Translations under genes and position numbers: made by a program
Shown here: positions 63,477 to 64,000 of the stretch, piece by piece
Numbering within the stretch: the first letter of the stretch is position 1
How the letters are laid out: every line of letters starts with the position of its first letter
Origin: an uncultured Lachnospiraceae bacterium
GTDB lineage: Bacteria > Bacillota > Clostridia > Lachnospirales > Lachnospiraceae
Assembly: GCA_900549665.1 (NCBI GenBank)
Contig: URPH01000002.1
Span: 149,643-213,642 of the forward strand
Direction of reading: 5' to 3'
DNA length: 64,000 bases
Notes under the pieces: generated by a model
Told to the model about the DNA's origin: nothing
Seen by the model: the letters and a program-made list of their open reading frames with translations, nothing else
Databases searched by the model: none

Positions 63477-63485
63477 ATTATAACA
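63477..63485 (-). promoter_or_regulatory. Extended -10 promoter of rfbF
   Basis: On the minus strand TGT-TATAAT (hexamer at 63477-63482); a possible -35 (TATCAA) 17 bases upstream is weak. It gives a leader of about 55 bases before the rfbF ATG. Confidence 0.5.
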
Positions 63486-63549
63486 TATTTTTGATGGATT
63501 TGATACTACAGTGGGGCTCAATCGAAGCTTTCCATTTTTCTCCCAATCA

Positions 63550-63630
63550 TCATATGATCTTTTGTATTCCCAGTTTTTCTCTGGCTTCGGCTTCGCTAAG
63601 TTGCATGGTATACATGAGGTTCTGCAACAT
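63550..63630 (-). pseudogene. Remnant of an Rpn/PD-(D/E)XK-type protein C-terminus
   Basis: A 26-codon frame in the gap between rfbF and the Rpn gene reads MLQNLMYTMQLSEAEAREKL…, which resembles the usual C-terminal tail of Rpn-family proteins (a NLM…LS…A…L motif) and is different from the tail of the neighbour. An in-frame stop lies directly upstream. It looks like a left-over from a deleted second copy; the rest of the 244-base gap holds only the rfbF promoter. Confidence 0.4.
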
Positions 63631-63659
63631 TCATCCTATCAGATCTGCTATGGTACTTT

Positions 63660-64000
63660 TTATTGTTCATTCATTTTTTTCTTAAATGCAGCTTCATCCA
63701 TGCCTGCTTTTTCAGCAGCTTTCTGAATTGTGATTGTTCCGTCGTTTACTAATTCTGCAAGCATATTAAAACTGCCTTTACTCTCTCCCTCGGAAAGCCC
63801 ATCAGTCCTGCCGGCCTCGTAGCCCTCTTCCCGCAATGTCCTCGCATATTTCTTTTCATCAAACTCCTCCAGCAACGATCCCAGCACCTGGCTCCTATGT
63901 TTTCTCAAGATATCCTCCAGTATTCCATGCCCGATACAATACTCGATCGCAGCATTCATGGCTTCTTCACGGTTATCATATTTATTTGCATATTCCCTTG
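63660..64000 (-). CDS. Rpn-family nuclease/transposase-like protein, C-terminal part (cut by window edge)
   Basis: The last 113 codons of a gene that enters from beyond base 64000 are visible. The segment REYANKYDNREEAMNAAIEYCIGHGILEDILRKHRSQVL is the characteristic region after the PD-(D/E)XK nuclease core of Rpn (recombination-promoting nuclease, DUF4351/“putative transposase YhgA-like”) proteins. The end is charged and repetitive (EEGYEAGRTDGLSEGESKG). The catalytic core lies outside the window, so activity cannot be judged. Confidence 0.8.
   Translation of the reverse strand, partial: REYANKYDNREEAMNAAIEYCIGHGILEDILRKHRSQVLGSLLEEFDEKKYARTLREEGYEAGRTDGLSEGESKGSFNMLAELVNDGTITIQKAAEKAGMDEAAFKKKMNEQ

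Overview
The window comes from a motile, low-GC Gram-positive anaerobe of the Clostridia, most likely family Lachnospiraceae (Roseburia/Agathobacter/Butyrivibrio-like). Three things support this: the order topA-codY-flgB...cheA, a clostridial fli/flg/flh operon that contains fliY, flbD and a motE-like gene, and a Firmicute-style type IV pilus cluster beside it. The placement rests on gene content and synteny as read by eye; no database was searched. Almost everything is on the minus strand. The one large exception is a plus-strand gene at 53619-58226.

Region 1 (26575 down to 1) is the fla/che superoperon in the order flgB-flgC-fliE-fliF-fliG-fliH-fliI-fliJ-motE-like-fliK-flgD-(flagellar operon protein)-flgE-flbD-motA-motB-fliL-fliM-fliY-cheY-fliO-fliP-fliQ-fliR-flhB-flhA-flhF-flhG-(PilZ protein)-cheB-cheA. 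It starts from a good sigma-A-type promoter and runs off the left edge inside cheA. It encodes rod, basal body, C ring, export gate and ATPase, hook, stator, placement GTPase/ATPase and the start of the chemotaxis signalling genes. CheB here is only the methylesterase domain; its receiver is absent.

Region 2 (29813-26685) holds topA and codY, each with its own promoter. A near-perfect CodY box sits just upstream of the codY promoter.

Region 3 (49453-29838) is a type IV pilus operon: pilB, pilC, pilA, pilD, a pilM-pilN fusion, a pilO-like gene, four prepilin or PilX-like proteins of 180 to 856 residues, and a 1731-residue exported protein. No retraction ATPase gene (pilT) is present. The very large last proteins look like a pilus-tip complex. 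The 1731-residue protein has calcium-loop motifs and three repeats of one alpha/beta-type pattern, and may play the part that PilY1 plays in Proteobacteria.

Region 4 (63485-49535) is cell-surface glycan biosynthesis. On the minus strand there is a three-gene set (GtrA flippase, DRE-TIM aldolase fused to a second domain, ThDP enzyme) and a second group (RfbF-like cytidylyltransferase, SDR epimerase, membrane GT-C-like protein with an FKBP-like tail, GT2 glycosyltransferase). On the plus strand, between them, is a 1535-residue tandem YfhO-like membrane protein. The window ends in the 3' part of an Rpn-family nuclease/transposase-like gene, with a small remnant of a second copy next to it.

The best candidates for undescribed biology are the giant pilus-tip set, the aldolase-fusion/ThDP pair, the GT-C-FKBP fusion, the tandem YfhO protein and the FlgD that carries a surface-protein helical module. 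No stretch longer than about 250 bases lacks a gene. No tRNA, rRNA, CRISPR array or complete insertion sequence was seen.
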